The notes under the pieces: model-generated
The model's database searches: none
What the model saw: only the letters and a program-made list of their open reading frames with translations
What the model was told of the DNA's origin: nothing
Source: Marispirochaeta sp963667435
GTDB taxonomy: Bacteria > Spirochaetota > Spirochaetia > JC444 > Marispirochaetaceae
Reading direction: 5' to 3'
Length of the DNA stretch: 64,000 bases
Assembly (NCBI GenBank): GCA_963667435.1
Contig: OY763414.1
Location: 3,038,001 to 3,102,000 of the forward strand
Position numbers and translations under genes: made by a program
Part shown: piece by piece, positions 17,018 through 26,634 of the stretch
Numbering within the stretch: the stretch's first letter is position 1
Layout: each line of letters starts with the position of its first letter

Positions 17018-18685
17018 ATGCACGTACTTGAACTCATTCAGGGCAGGCTGCATGTTGAAGAACTGAATGCCCTTCTTTTTGTGGGAATAGCCCTTTTCGG
17101 CGGAACCATCGGCGGACGGCTGTTTCAGAAGCTCAAGATACCCCAGGTTATCGGGTATATTGTAATCGGTCTGATTCTCGGTGAGTCGGGACTGCATTTT
17201 ATGACAGCCTCCGTAATGTCCAGGTTTCAGCCCATCAACTATATCGCCCTGGGGCTTATCAGCTTCAGTCTTGGCGGAGAGCTGAAGATGGAAATGCTGA
17301 GAAAGAACGGCAAGCAGTTTACCTATCTGCTTTTCTTTGAGGCCTTCGGCGCATTTATTCTGGTTTCTCTTGCCGCGTATCTACCCCTGTCGCTGCTGTT
17401 TCCTTCAGCGTCGGCTGCGGCAATCAGCCTGCTTCTCGGCAGTATCTCAGCGGCTACTGCGGCGGCGGGTACAACGGATGTCCTTGGAGAGTACCGGGCA
17501 AAGGGTGAGGTTACCAGTACTCTTTTAGGTATTATCGCCCTGGATGATATACTGGCTCTTTTTCTCTTTACCATCCTTGCCAGCGTGCTTTCTCCGCTCC
17601 TGGGATTTGGTGGTGGAAATATTCTTGTTACTCTTTTCCATCCGGTTTATGAAACCCTGGGGGCCGTTCTTCTGGGTATGCTTGCGGGAAATGTGCTTAT
17701 CTGGCTTTTGAAGAAATATACGGAAGAAGAACGTATTTTTGTTTTTTCCATGGGAGCCATCTTTCTGGTTCTTGGATTCTCCCGTTTCCTTGAAGTAGAT
17801 ATGCTGATGACAGCTATGATTATGGGAGCGGTGTTTGTAAATAAAGCCCCCCGGAAAAGCAAAGTTGTTTTCGGTCTGATTGACCGGTTTTCCACCCCCA
17901 TTTATGTGCTTTTCTTTGTTTTTGTCGGAGCAACCCTCAAATTCAGCGCACTTTCTCTCTCCATTGCGCTGCTGATTGCTGTTTTTATTCTGGCCCGATT
18001 TATGGGGAAACTGGTGGGTATCCGGGCAGGGAGCCGTCTTGCGGGGGCATCAAAGAATATCAGCAAATACCTTCCCTTCTGTCTTATGAGCCAGTCCGGT
18101 GTTGCCGTTGGTCTTTCCATTATAGCCGCCCAGAGATTTTCGGGTGTAGTTGGGGAAACTATTCTGATGGTGGTAACAACGTCTACTTTCATTGTTCAGC
18201 TCATCGGTCCGGCGATGATCAAGTTTGCCATTCAGGGTGCCGGAGAAGTCGGCAGGAATGTTACCGAGGAAAATCTCAAGGAGCAGTACCATCTTGAAGA
18301 TGTGCTTGGGGAGGAAAACCAGTTTGTCCAGGAAGGGACCCCCATACAGAAGGTTATCCATCAGTTTGCCTCAAGCCGGTCAAATGAGATTGGTGTTGTA
18401 AACAGCAACGGCATTCTTACCGGGGTTATTACCTTTGAAAATCTCAAGGGAATACTTGCCGCTCCAGAAATCAACTTCTTTCTTCTTGCTCTGGATGTTA
18501 TGAGTCCTGTTCCTCTTTCCGCACCTCAGGAAATCAATCTCCGGGAGGCGGAGAGGCTTATGCGGCAAAGCGGTGTCGATTATGTAGCAGTAGAGGGTGA
18601 GGGAAAAAAGACGAAAGGTATGGTGGAACAGCGTATGATAGACGGTTTCGCCCGCCGGAAGTATCTGGAACTTCAGGAAGTCTGA
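17018..18685 (+). CDS. CPA2-family cation:proton antiporter with CBS domains
   Basis: 555 residues. Residues ~15-400 hold twelve or so membrane helices of the Kef/NapA type (LALGLISFSLGGELK, IALDDILALFLFTILASV with the paired acidic residues of the ion site). The C-terminal ~130 residues form two CBS motifs (GTPIQKVIHQFASSR, DVMSPVPLSAPQEINLREAERLM) that likely sense nucleotides. It exchanges Na+ or K+ for H+ in the inner membrane. Co-transcribed with the EIIA-like gene. The stop is two bases from the convergent UbiA stop, leaving no room for a separate terminator. Confidence 0.9.
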   Translation: MHVLELIQGRLHVEELNALLFVGIALFGGTIGGRLFQKLKIPQVIGYIVIGLILGESGLHFMTASVMSRFQPINYIALGLISFSLGGELKMEMLRKNGKQFTYLLFFEAFGAFILVSLAAYLPLSLLFPSASAAAISLLLGSISAATAAAGTTDVLGEYRAKGEVTSTLLGIIALDDILALFLFTILASVLSPLLGFGGGNILVTLFHPVYETLGAVLLGMLAGNVLIWLLKKYTEEERIFVFSMGAIFLVLGFSRFLEVDMLMTAMIMGAVFVNKAPRKSKVVFGLIDRFSTPIYVLFFVFVGATLKFSALSLSIALLIAVFILARFMGKLVGIRAGSRLAGASKNISKYLPFCLMSQSGVAVGLSIIAAQRFSGVVGETILMVVTTSTFIVQLIGPAMIKFAIQGAGEVGRNVTEENLKEQYHLEDVLGEENQFVQEGTPIQKVIHQFASSRSNEIGVVNSNGILTGVITFENLKGILAAPEINFFLLALDVMSPVPLSAPQEINLREAERLMRQSGVDYVAVEGEGKKTKGMVEQRMIDGFARRKYLELQEV

Positions 18686-18687
18686 TT

Positions 18688-19599
18688 TCAGGCAAACAGC
18701 GGAGCAGTTATCCTGATAGTAAATACTGCAGCATAGGCGCATGAAAAACAGATAAATATTGCCGAAATGCTGCCCATGGACGGCCCTTTTGTGGTGTGGG
18801 AAAACCCCCGCACAAACATACGGCGCACTACGGGGATTATATAGAAAAGGGACAGCCCCATGGGGATTACGCCGGTACGAGGCAGAACACCTGCCTGTCC
18901 GAGCCCTGCCATCAGAAGCATGCCGGCACTTAAATAGAACAACACTACCCAGGGCGCCCGGTCGGGTCCAAGCAGAATTGCCAGAGTTTTTCGCCCGGCC
19001 CGGGTATCACCTTCAATGTCACAGGCATTATTTACCGCCAGAATAGCAGCTATAATCATTGACGCCGGCAGGGAGACAAGGAAACCTTTCATGTTGACCA
19101 CACCGCTGAGAATATAGACGGTAACAAGAAAAAACACACTTCCCAGAAATCCTCCGGCGAAAAGCTCACCTAAGGGTGTCCGGCTTATAGGGTATGGTCC
19201 TCCGGTATACAGGAATCCTATCGCCATGCAGACAGCTCCCTCCGCAGCGATTTCCCATCCTGCCATGATTGCGATAATTCCTCCCAGAATAACTGCCGCG
19301 ACATAGCAGCCCGCAGCAGCGAGAAAGGCTTTTTCCGGAGGAACGTTCTCGTGTACCAGTACCTTATCGCTCTCTCTGTTCTCTTTGTTATGATCAACAC
19401 TTTTCAGAAAGTCAAAAAAAGTATTAAATGCGGTGGTCCCCATATCTACAGCAAGAGCAGCTGCAAATGTCAGCAGCGCAAGGTGCCAGGGAATGGTACC
19501 GTACTCATCAAAGGTATAGAGCAGGGCAAGGCAGAATGTTGAGATGCTGACAACTTTTGTACGCATTTCCACAATGGCAAAGAACTGTCTGAGGGTCAT
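18688..19599 (-). CDS. UbiA-family prenyltransferase (MenA-like)
   Basis: 303 residues with eight or nine membrane helices and both Asp-rich prenyl-diphosphate motifs: NTFFDFLKSVD near residue 60 and NNACDIEGDTRAGRKT near 190. This pattern is closest to 1,4-dihydroxy-2-naphthoate prenyltransferase, which makes demethylmenaquinone. No other quinone gene lies in the window, so another aromatic acceptor is possible. It is divergent from the decarboxylase gene. Confidence 0.8.
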   Translation of the reverse strand: MTLRQFFAIVEMRTKVVSISTFCLALLYTFDEYGTIPWHLALLTFAAALAVDMGTTAFNTFFDFLKSVDHNKENRESDKVLVHENVPPEKAFLAAAGCYVAAVILGGIIAIMAGWEIAAEGAVCMAIGFLYTGGPYPISRTPLGELFAGGFLGSVFFLVTVYILSGVVNMKGFLVSLPASMIIAAILAVNNACDIEGDTRAGRKTLAILLGPDRAPWVVLFYLSAGMLLMAGLGQAGVLPRTGVIPMGLSLFYIIPVVRRMFVRGFSHTTKGPSMGSISAIFICFSCAYAAVFTIRITAPLFA

Positions 19600-19664
19600 G
19601 ATCGAATGATATACCGTTGGGTGATTACTTGTACATGCTTCCGCTTAGAGCTACTCTGAAAGGT

Positions 19665-20840
19665 ATGGAAGCACTGAATTTTGACTTTTCCGGGATTCCT
19701 TCTCCGGCGTATGTTCTTGATGAAAATCTTCTTCACGGTAATCTGCAAACCATTTCCACTGTTGCCGAACGGGCGGGAGTCAGGATTATTCCAGCCCTGA
19801 AGGGCTTTGCTTTCTGGCGGGTATTTCCGCTGGTGGCAGAGTACGTTACTGCTGCTGCAGCAAGTTCACTCAATGAAGCCCGGCTGATCAGGGAGAACAT
19901 GGGGCTGTATGCCCATACCTATGCCCCGGTATTTCGTGAGCAGGATTTCGGGGGTATTCTGGCATGCTCTTCCCATATAACCTTTAATTCTCTTGCTCAG
20001 GTGCAGAAGTTTCTGCCTCAAATAGAGAAATTCAACCTTGGGCAGGAGCGCAGAGTTTCCTGGGGCATCAGGGTTAATCCGGGATACTCCCCGGTGGAGA
20101 CGGATCTGTATAATCCGGCATCCGTAGTCAGTCGTCTGGGAATGCAGCGCGAGGAGGTAGATTCTCTGCTGCATGAGGTTACCCCGGAAGGGCTGCATGT
20201 TCATGCCTTATGTGAATCATCAGCCGCAGATACAGCAGAACTTGTCCGGAACGTTAAGGAGAAGTGGGGTGATCTGCTTTCCCGGGTTTCATGGCTCAAT
20301 CTCGGGGGAGGGCATCTGATAACCCGTAAAGGCTATGACCGGGATCTGCTTGTTTCGGTTCTGCAGGATCTTACGGCACAATATCCGGGGTTGAATATAT
20401 ATCTCGAACCGGGAAGCGCATTTGCCTGGGATACCGGGGTTCTGAGAGCCAGTGTTGAGGATGTTGTCTGTCGGGGTGGGGTAAACACGGCAATCGTGGA
20501 TGTGTCCTTTACCGCCCATATGCCGGACTGTCTGGAGATGCCCTATCAGCCGCGCATCCGGGGGGCGCAAATCGCCAGTGCTGATTCCGATGAATCTGGT
20601 TGGCGCTGCCGTATAGGTGGAAACAGCTGCCTTGCCGGAGATGTTGTGGGCGACTGGATTTTTCCTTCTCCCCTGCAGCCTGGCGATACAATTGTATTTG
20701 AAGATATGATTCACTACACCATGGTTAAAACCACTATGTTTAACGGTGTACATCACCCTGATATCGCTATCATTGATTCCCGGGGGCTGTACCGGGTACT
20801 TCGGAGTTTCTCCTATCCCGATTACCGGGACCGTCTGTAG
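19665..20840 (+). CDS. nspC: Carboxynorspermidine/carboxyspermidine decarboxylase
   Basis: 391 residues from the ATG at 19665 (MEALNFDFSGIPSPAYVLDE), which matches the usual start of this family; in-frame TTG at 19617 and ATG at 19635 are alternatives and none has a clear SD. PLP-binding Lys46 is in IIPALKGFAFW; the second half has LNLGGGHLITRKGYD and YLEPGSAFAW for PLP phosphate and substrate binding, and DMIHYTMVKTTMFNG near the end. It removes CO2 from carboxy(nor)spermidine to give spermidine or norspermidine. Partner of the dehydrogenase at 13766-14968. The next ATG follows its stop with no gap. Confidence 0.92.
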   Translation: MEALNFDFSGIPSPAYVLDENLLHGNLQTISTVAERAGVRIIPALKGFAFWRVFPLVAEYVTAAAASSLNEARLIRENMGLYAHTYAPVFREQDFGGILACSSHITFNSLAQVQKFLPQIEKFNLGQERRVSWGIRVNPGYSPVETDLYNPASVVSRLGMQREEVDSLLHEVTPEGLHVHALCESSAADTAELVRNVKEKWGDLLSRVSWLNLGGGHLITRKGYDRDLLVSVLQDLTAQYPGLNIYLEPGSAFAWDTGVLRASVEDVVCRGGVNTAIVDVSFTAHMPDCLEMPYQPRIRGAQIASADSDESGWRCRIGGNSCLAGDVVGDWIFPSPLQPGDTIVFEDMIHYTMVKTTMFNGVHHPDIAIIDSRGLYRVLRSFSYPDYRDRL

Positions 20841-21581
20841 ATGGCTTCAGTACAGTTGATCGGGGTTGACTGTGCCGTTGCACCTGAAAACACCGGCCTC
20901 TGTCTCTGCCGCTACGAGGACAATCGCATATATGTTCTTGAGGGCGTAAGCGGAGCGGATTTATCTCCTGCAGAACGGGTTTCCGGGTGGTATAAAGAGG
21001 ATGTTCCCCTGATCCTCGGATTGGATGCACCCCTGGGATGGCCGGTTTCTCTGGGGGACTCTCTGAAAACGCATACGGCGGGGGAGTCCATTGAGGTTGA
21101 TGCAAACACCCTTTTCCGCAGGTTTACTGATGATTTTACCGCCGGGACAATCGGAAAACGGCCGATGGATGTCGGAGCGGATCGTATTGCCCGTACAGCA
21201 AAGGCTGCCCTGAATCTGCTTGCTGATTTGAGGGATCGTCTGGGGTGTGAACTACCCCTGGGCTGGAACCCCGGGGAAAACAGAGCCAGTGCTGTGCTGG
21301 AAACATATCCCGCAGCGTGGCTCAAAGTGAACGGACTGAAATTTCAGGGGTACAAGAAGAAATATCAGCGGGAAGAGCGTAAAGAAATTCTTGCGGGACT
21401 GAGTTCCCGGATTGTAATGGAATGCTCTGCTGAACCTTTTCTGGACGATGCGGATATCCTTGATTCACTGCTGTGCAACCTAATTTCCACGGACTATCTG
21501 GAAGGAAACGTCTATTTCGTTCCGGAAGAGAAAACAGAAATTGTACGTAGAGAAGGGTGGATCTGGCTGACAAAAGGCTGA
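20841..21581 (+). CDS. DUF429-family predicted RNase H-like protein
   Basis: 246 residues with the DUF429 pattern: an N-terminal GVDCAVAPENTGLCLC strand, LILGLDAPLGWP with a conserved Asp, and a C-terminal DDADILDSLLCNL stretch. The family is predicted to have an RNase H-like fold with acidic active-site residues, but its substrate is unknown. The start codon directly abuts the nspC stop, so translation is coupled, though no functional link to polyamines is evident. Confidence 0.7.
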   Translation: MASVQLIGVDCAVAPENTGLCLCRYEDNRIYVLEGVSGADLSPAERVSGWYKEDVPLILGLDAPLGWPVSLGDSLKTHTAGESIEVDANTLFRRFTDDFTAGTIGKRPMDVGADRIARTAKAALNLLADLRDRLGCELPLGWNPGENRASAVLETYPAAWLKVNGLKFQGYKKKYQREERKEILAGLSSRIVMECSAEPFLDDADILDSLLCNLISTDYLEGNVYFVPEEKTEIVRREGWIWLTKG

Positions 21582-21620
21582 GTCTGCCTGAATGTGTTTA
21601 TATCCTAACTCTGTTATGAA

Positions 21621-22484
21621 ATGTATAATCAGAGAATGAGTATGCCGAAGGTTGATTCATTTTCAATTGATGATCGGGATTTTCTTTTTATCCTGGAGTC
21701 AAAGCATAAGAAAAACTTCTCCATGAATTATCATACCCATAACTTCTATGAGATTGCATTTGTGCTTGAAGGATGCGGGAAAAGCCAGATTCTTCATAAA
21801 AACCAGGTTCAAGAGATTGACATCTGCAGTAATACACTGTTGCTGTGGGATGGAAAGATTCCCCACCGTGCGGTTGATGCGGAAGAGAATCCCCTTCAAC
21901 AACTGATCATTATTTTTGATTCTGACTATTTGTTGCGGATTCGTGACCATATGCTGATCGTCGATCTTTTGAAGAAAGAAAATCCTGTGGTGATAAAAAA
22001 CGCACTTTTTAACACCCAGTTAAAACCGATGATGCGGGAAATTCTGAACGAAATGCGAGTGCGGGACGTGGGAAAAGATTCCATCATTCTGAGTATTCTG
22101 TGCAGAATCCTAATTAACATTGTAAGAGTTTTAAATGGTGATTTCCGGTATAAGAACAGTGCGAAGGACAAAAGGATAACCCGCTCGCTTGAATATATTC
22201 ATCAGAATTTCTATATGAATATTTCCATGCAGGAGACAGCCGAATTGTGTACACTCTCGCAACGTCAGTTTTCCGAAGTATTCAAGAAAGAGACTGGCCA
22301 GACATTTACCCAGTACCTGAATTCGGTTCGTATGGAGCATGCAAAGGAAGCTCTGCGACACACCGGAAAAACGGTAACTGACATTGCTTTTGAGGTTGGG
22401 TACGACGATATTTCGTACTTTAACCGCAGGTTCAAGCAGCATGAAGGAATGTCTCCCCGTCAGTACAAGCAGAAATTTAAATAA
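21621..22484 (+). CDS. AraC-family regulator with cupin sensor
   Basis: 287 residues. Residues ~10-110 are a cupin-like sensor (NYHTHNFYEIAFVLEGCGK with the characteristic His pair), and ~190-287 the double helix-turn-helix of AraC regulators (ISMQETAELCTLSQRQFSEVFKKE; VTDIAFEVGYDDISYFNRRFKQ). It lies upstream of, and in line with, a UroD/TRAP-transporter operon and likely activates it in response to the imported compound. A start at 21636 (MSMPK) is also possible. Confidence 0.9.
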   Translation: MYNQRMSMPKVDSFSIDDRDFLFILESKHKKNFSMNYHTHNFYEIAFVLEGCGKSQILHKNQVQEIDICSNTLLLWDGKIPHRAVDAEENPLQQLIIIFDSDYLLRIRDHMLIVDLLKKENPVVIKNALFNTQLKPMMREILNEMRVRDVGKDSIILSILCRILINIVRVLNGDFRYKNSAKDKRITRSLEYIHQNFYMNISMQETAELCTLSQRQFSEVFKKETGQTFTQYLNSVRMEHAKEALRHTGKTVTDIAFEVGYDDISYFNRRFKQHEGMSPRQYKQKFK

Positions 22485-22541
22485 AAAATGTAATTAAACT
22501 CGCTTTTATACAAAAAAATCCACCAAATAAGTCAAGCTGCC

Positions 22542-22553
22542 CCGTTTTTTCCA
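22542..22553 (+). promoter_or_regulatory. CCGTTTTTTCCA motif upstream of the UroD/TRAP operon
   Basis: This 12-base string recurs exactly inside the motif at 49683-49701 and with two changes at 53585-53603. It lies 42 bases before the ATG at 22595. The short length makes it weak on its own. Confidence 0.3.
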
Positions 22554-22594
22554 CCATATCATGAATTTGTTCAATGAGATTAACGGGAGAATGC

Positions 22595-23761
22595 ATGACT
22601 TCACGAGAAAGACTTAAGAAAGCGCTGGACTTTCAGGAAACTGATTCGGTTCCATTTGATCTGGGGGCAACTACGGTTTCCGGTATAACCAGAATTGCGT
22701 ATGAAAATGCGATGCAGGAAAGGGGAATTGTTCCTCTGTTTGAAAACATGAATGAGCTTGATCCCATTCAGCAGATTGTTCAGCCTGTTGAACAGAACCT
22801 TATCAGGCTGGGTGTGGATACCGTTCGAGTCGGTGCACCCCGGCTCGCCGGACCTGAGGTAAAACTTCCGCAACTACAGAATGGAGCATATGTACTTGAA
22901 GATCAATTCGGGTGTGAATGGAAATATGCTCCAGGGAGTGACTATTACTATAACCTCTCTTCGTCTCCCCTGCTCGCCAGTGACACTATTGAGTCCGGGC
23001 TTAAGTCTTACAGGTTCCCTTGCGTAGATGAAGCCTGGGATGAGATAAGTCCGCTCCTGAAATCACAGTTCACCCGGAAAGGTGATTTCGGAGTAATTGC
23101 CGACCGAAACAGTGCAGGGATAACAGAAGTTGCCTTTCGGATTCGGGGCTATGAAAAGTTTTTTATGGATCTTGCTCTTGATCCTGATGGTGCGATGGCT
23201 CTTATGGAGCAGATTCTGCAGTATAAGCTCGATTACTGGACACATTTTGAAGCCTTTGTGGAGGTGAATAATGTAAAAGACGAAATAATGGTTGCTGTTG
23301 AATGTGACGACCTGGGAACACAGGATTCGCTTCTCTGCTCACCTGAGATGATCCGTACCATGATTATGCCCATGCAAGAAAAATTGGTACGCCATATCAA
23401 ATCTCTCTTTCCGGATATCAGGGTTATGTACCATTCCGATGGAGCCATCTTTGATCTGATTCCTGATTTTATTGAGATGGGTGTTGATATTCTCAATCCT
23501 GTCCAATTCTCAGCACAGGGTATGGACTTGAAAAGATTGAAATCTGAATTTGGAAAGGAGATTGTCTTCTGGGGTGGAGGCATAGATACCCAGGATACTC
23601 TGCCTCATGGTACACCACAGCAGGTTGCAGATGAGGTTAAGCGGAATATCGACATTCTTGCCCCGGGAGGAGGCTTTGTTTTTTCTGCTGTACATAATGT
23701 CCAGGCGGATGTTCCGCCTGAGAATTTCTGGGCCATGTGGGATGCTTTAAAAAATCATTGA
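22595..23761 (+). CDS. Uroporphyrinogen-decarboxylase-family protein (methyltransferase-like)
   Basis: 388 residues from the ATG at 22595, preceded by GGGAGA. The UroD fold is recognisable (RERLKKALDFQETDSVPFDLGA near the start; MYHSDGAIFDLIPDFIEMGVDILNPVQ; APGGGFVFSAVHNVQADVPPENFWAMWDA near the end). In anaerobes this branch includes MtaA/CmuA-type corrinoid methyltransferases and uncharacterised catabolic enzymes rather than haem synthesis. The gene leads directly into a TRAP transporter, so it probably acts on the imported organic acid or methylated compound. No corrinoid protein is encoded nearby. Confidence 0.75.
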   Translation: MTSRERLKKALDFQETDSVPFDLGATTVSGITRIAYENAMQERGIVPLFENMNELDPIQQIVQPVEQNLIRLGVDTVRVGAPRLAGPEVKLPQLQNGAYVLEDQFGCEWKYAPGSDYYYNLSSSPLLASDTIESGLKSYRFPCVDEAWDEISPLLKSQFTRKGDFGVIADRNSAGITEVAFRIRGYEKFFMDLALDPDGAMALMEQILQYKLDYWTHFEAFVEVNNVKDEIMVAVECDDLGTQDSLLCSPEMIRTMIMPMQEKLVRHIKSLFPDIRVMYHSDGAIFDLIPDFIEMGVDILNPVQFSAQGMDLKRLKSEFGKEIVFWGGGIDTQDTLPHGTPQQVADEVKRNIDILAPGGGFVFSAVHNVQADVPPENFWAMWDALKNH

Positions 23762-23821
23762 GAGTGTGGGAGCTGCGCAGTTGTTAACTGCGAAAGAAAA
23801 TATGGAGAAAAGGAGTAACAA

Positions 23822-24814
23822 ATGAAAAAGATTTTGATGGTGCTGATTGTTCTATCGCTTTGTGCGGGAGCGCTGGTTGCAAACGGTACCGGTGAAGAGT
23901 CTGACAGGGTGTATATCCTGAAAGTCGGATTGGTTCAGGCTAACGGAGATCCTCTGGTCAAAGGGCTTGAAGAGATGAAAAAAGGTGTTGAGAGCAGGAC
24001 CAATGGAAAGGTTCTTGTCGAGATCTACCCGAGTTCACAGCTTGGTGATACCAGGGACCTGCAGGAACAGGCGCTTACCGGTGCAAATGTCGGGGCTTTA
24101 ACCGACGCCGGGCGGCTGGCGGAAATGGTGCCCGAGATAGGTGTTATGGGCGGCCCATATATTGTAGACAGCTACGATGAAGCCCAGGAGCTTTCCCATA
24201 CCCCTTCATTTGAGGCGTGGGAGAATGAACTGGCCGATGAACATGGACTTCGTGTTTTGTCATTCAACTGGTATCAAGGTGCAAGACATCTGCTGACCAA
24301 TAAGCCCATTAAAGCACCTGAAGATTTGAAGGGGATGGTTGTTCGTACTCCGGGCTCTCCTGTGTGGCAGGAAACCATCCGTGCCATGGGTGCCGAGCCT
24401 ACTGCACTTGCCTGGTCGGAGATCTATTCGGCAATTCAGCAGGGGGTTATTGATGGTGCTGAATCTCATCATTCCGGAACATACGGTTCGAGCTTTTATG
24501 AAGTTGTTAAATACATTGCAAAAACAGCTCATTTTCAGCTCAATACATGTCTGGTTGTGGGAGAAGGCTGGTTTAACAGGCTGCCGGAAGAATACCGGAC
24601 AATTCTGCTGGAAGAGGCGGAAAAAGGCGGTGATATGGCATCCCGTACTGTAATCGCTGATCTGGAAAAGTATGAACAGATGCTCAAGGATAAGGGGATG
24701 ATTGTGAACACCGTCGATATCGAACCCTTCAAGCAAAGAACTGAAGCGGTTTACAAGATGGCCGGATTAACTGAGGCAAAAGCGAAAGTGTATGCCGAGA
24801 TGGGTAAAAACTAA
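23822..24814 (+). CDS. TRAP transporter substrate-binding protein DctP
   Basis: 330 residues with a signal peptide (SLCAGALVANG), then the DctP fold: VEIYPSSQLGDTRDLQEQALTGA, the inter-lobe stretch GARHLLTNKPIKAPEDLKGMVVRTPGSP with the conserved Arg that binds the carboxylate, and EIYSAIQQGVIDGAESH. It binds an organic acid in the periplasm and hands it to DctQM. SD AAGGAG precedes the start. A GC-rich hairpin follows, likely protecting this part of the mRNA so the binding protein is made in excess. Confidence 0.93.
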   Translation: MKKILMVLIVLSLCAGALVANGTGEESDRVYILKVGLVQANGDPLVKGLEEMKKGVESRTNGKVLVEIYPSSQLGDTRDLQEQALTGANVGALTDAGRLAEMVPEIGVMGGPYIVDSYDEAQELSHTPSFEAWENELADEHGLRVLSFNWYQGARHLLTNKPIKAPEDLKGMVVRTPGSPVWQETIRAMGAEPTALAWSEIYSAIQQGVIDGAESHHSGTYGSSFYEVVKYIAKTAHFQLNTCLVVGEGWFNRLPEEYRTILLEEAEKGGDMASRTVIADLEKYEQMLKDKGMIVNTVDIEPFKQRTEAVYKMAGLTEAKAKVYAEMGKN

Positions 24815-24827
24815 TTGTATCAGGTTC

Positions 24828-24850
24828 GGCGGCGGGCTTATTCCGCCGCC
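24828..24850 (+). promoter_or_regulatory. Intercistronic hairpin between dctP and dctQ
   Basis: GGCGGCGG (24828-24835) pairs fully with CCGCCGCC (24843-24850) around a 7-base loop. No T-tract follows, so it should stabilise or partly attenuate the message rather than end it, as in many binding-protein operons. Confidence 0.7.
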
Positions 24851-24874
24851 AGCTTATATTGGAGAGAACAGGAG

Positions 24875-25354
24875 ATGATCAATATTGGGACTTCCGTAAG
24901 TGATCACATTGTAAGAATAGAAGAAGCAGCTGGTAAGATTCTGCTGTTTCTCATAATAGTGCTGGTATTCTCTGCTGCTTTGTTACGATGGTTCGGGAAA
25001 CCTTTAACATGGTCTGTCGATCTGGCACAGCTGTTTTTTGTTTGGGTTTGTTTTATCGGAGCAGATCTGGCGGTTCAAAAACACCGCCATATTGGAATCG
25101 ATTTCTTTATACGTTCCTTTCCTTCTACATTAAGAAAAGCTATTGATTTGACTGGAAATCTTCTAATTTTGATTTTTCTGGGATTTATAGCTTTCTTTTC
25201 ATTCAAGCTCGCTATTATGAATCCTCAACGCAGATTCCCTGGAATGAATATAAGTTACTCCTGGGCAACTGCCAGTGCCGGGGTAGGGGCGGTCTTGATG
25301 CTTCGGAGCGTTTTCTGGCGTCTCCTTTCGGATCTCAGGAGAAATAATACATGA
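24875..25354 (+). CDS. TRAP transporter small membrane subunit DctQ
   Basis: 159 residues from the ATG at 24875, chosen over an in-frame TTG at 24815 because the latter lies in the hairpin region and GGAGA/GGAG precedes 24875. Four membrane helices, with the DctQ signature WSVDLAQLFFVWVCFIGADLAVQKHRHIG-type stretch in the second and third. It joins DctM in the inner membrane; its stop overlaps the DctM start (ATGA). Confidence 0.9.
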   Translation: MINIGTSVSDHIVRIEEAAGKILLFLIIVLVFSAALLRWFGKPLTWSVDLAQLFFVWVCFIGADLAVQKHRHIGIDFFIRSFPSTLRKAIDLTGNLLILIFLGFIAFFSFKLAIMNPQRRFPGMNISYSWATASAGVGAVLMLRSVFWRLLSDLRRNNT

Positions 25355-26634
25355 TACTGGTTGCATCCCTTTTTGTTGCTTTGCTTGTACTGAATGTTCC
25401 TCTGGGTTTTACTATCGGTATTTCCAGTCTTTCATTTTTTCTGCTCACGCCGGACCTTCCGCTAACAATACCTGTGCAGCGAATGGTCAGCGGTGTTCAG
25501 AATTTCCCGCTGCTTGCGGTCCCGTTTTTTGTTATTGCCGGCAATCTAATGAATGAAGCGGGAATCACCTCCCGGCTTATGCGGTTTGCAAACCTTCTTA
25601 CTGGAAGAATGCGGGGAGGGCTTGCCCAGGTTAGTATTGTGCTCAGTGCATTGATGGGTGGTATTTCCGGATCGGCTAATGCCGATGCGGCTATGGAAGC
25701 CAGAATCCTGGGTCCGTCCATGAAGGAAAAGGGCTATGATATTGGATTTTCAGCGGCGATTATAAGTCTCAGCTCCCTTATTACCGCTACCATTCCACCC
25801 AGTGTCGGGCTGATCATCTACGGGTTTGTTGGTGAAGTTTCTGTAGGAAAACTTTTCCTTGCCGGAATTACTCCGGGGATTCTCATGTCCCTCATATTGA
25901 TGGTGACTTCCTCTCTGGTGGCGAATAAGCGGCAGTATAAGGTGGAACGAGCGGAAGCAATTTCTTTCGGGGAGCTGATATCGGCCCTTAAAGACAGTAT
26001 CTGGGCTCTGCTGTTTCCCTTAATACTGATAATCGGAATTCGCTTCGGTATTTTTACACCCTCCGAGGGAGGGGCTTTTGCAGTTGTCTATGCATTTATC
26101 ATCGGTAAGTACGTTTATAAAGAATTAACCCTGAAGAAGGCGTTGGAGGTCCTCCAGAATTCTCTTATGGATAATGGTATCATTATGCTGATTGTCATGT
26201 GTTCGTTTATTTTCGGGTATGCCATCACTTATGATCAGGTTCCCCAATTCATGGCAAAAGCTATTCTCGGCATTCATGCCGGGCCCCTGGGCACCTTATC
26301 TGTTATTCTGATTTTTCTTCTTTTTGCTGGGATGTTTATGGATCAGACAGTAAACTGTCTTCTTCTGACACCTATTTTTCTTCCTATTGTTAAGCAGCTT
26401 GGTTATGATCCTGTTCACTTCGGGATTCTCATGATGACAATTGTAACCATGGGCGGTATGACTCCTCCGGTGGGAGTGAATATGTACACTGTATGCTCTC
26501 TCATGGATTGTCCGGTAGAAAAATTCTTTAAGGAATCCCTGCCTTTTGTTGCTGCTGTCATTGTCCTGGTAGCAGTTTTAACACTGTTTCCGGATGTAGT
26601 GATGTTTCTTCCTTCTATTGTATATGGAAATTAA
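25351..26634 (+). CDS. TRAP transporter large membrane subunit DctM
   Basis: 427 residues, about twelve helices, with hallmarks MGGISGSANADAAMEARILGP and ATIPPSVGLIIYGF, and the repeat in the second half (MGGMTPPVGVNMYTVCSL). This is the Na+-driven permease. Starts by a 4-base overlap with dctQ. The operon UroD-dctP-dctQ-dctM appears complete and ends here. Confidence 0.94.
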   Translation: MILVASLFVALLVLNVPLGFTIGISSLSFFLLTPDLPLTIPVQRMVSGVQNFPLLAVPFFVIAGNLMNEAGITSRLMRFANLLTGRMRGGLAQVSIVLSALMGGISGSANADAAMEARILGPSMKEKGYDIGFSAAIISLSSLITATIPPSVGLIIYGFVGEVSVGKLFLAGITPGILMSLILMVTSSLVANKRQYKVERAEAISFGELISALKDSIWALLFPLILIIGIRFGIFTPSEGGAFAVVYAFIIGKYVYKELTLKKALEVLQNSLMDNGIIMLIVMCSFIFGYAITYDQVPQFMAKAILGIHAGPLGTLSVILIFLLFAGMFMDQTVNCLLLTPIFLPIVKQLGYDPVHFGILMMTIVTMGGMTPPVGVNMYTVCSLMDCPVEKFFKESLPFVAAVIVLVAVLTLFPDVVMFLPSIVYGN

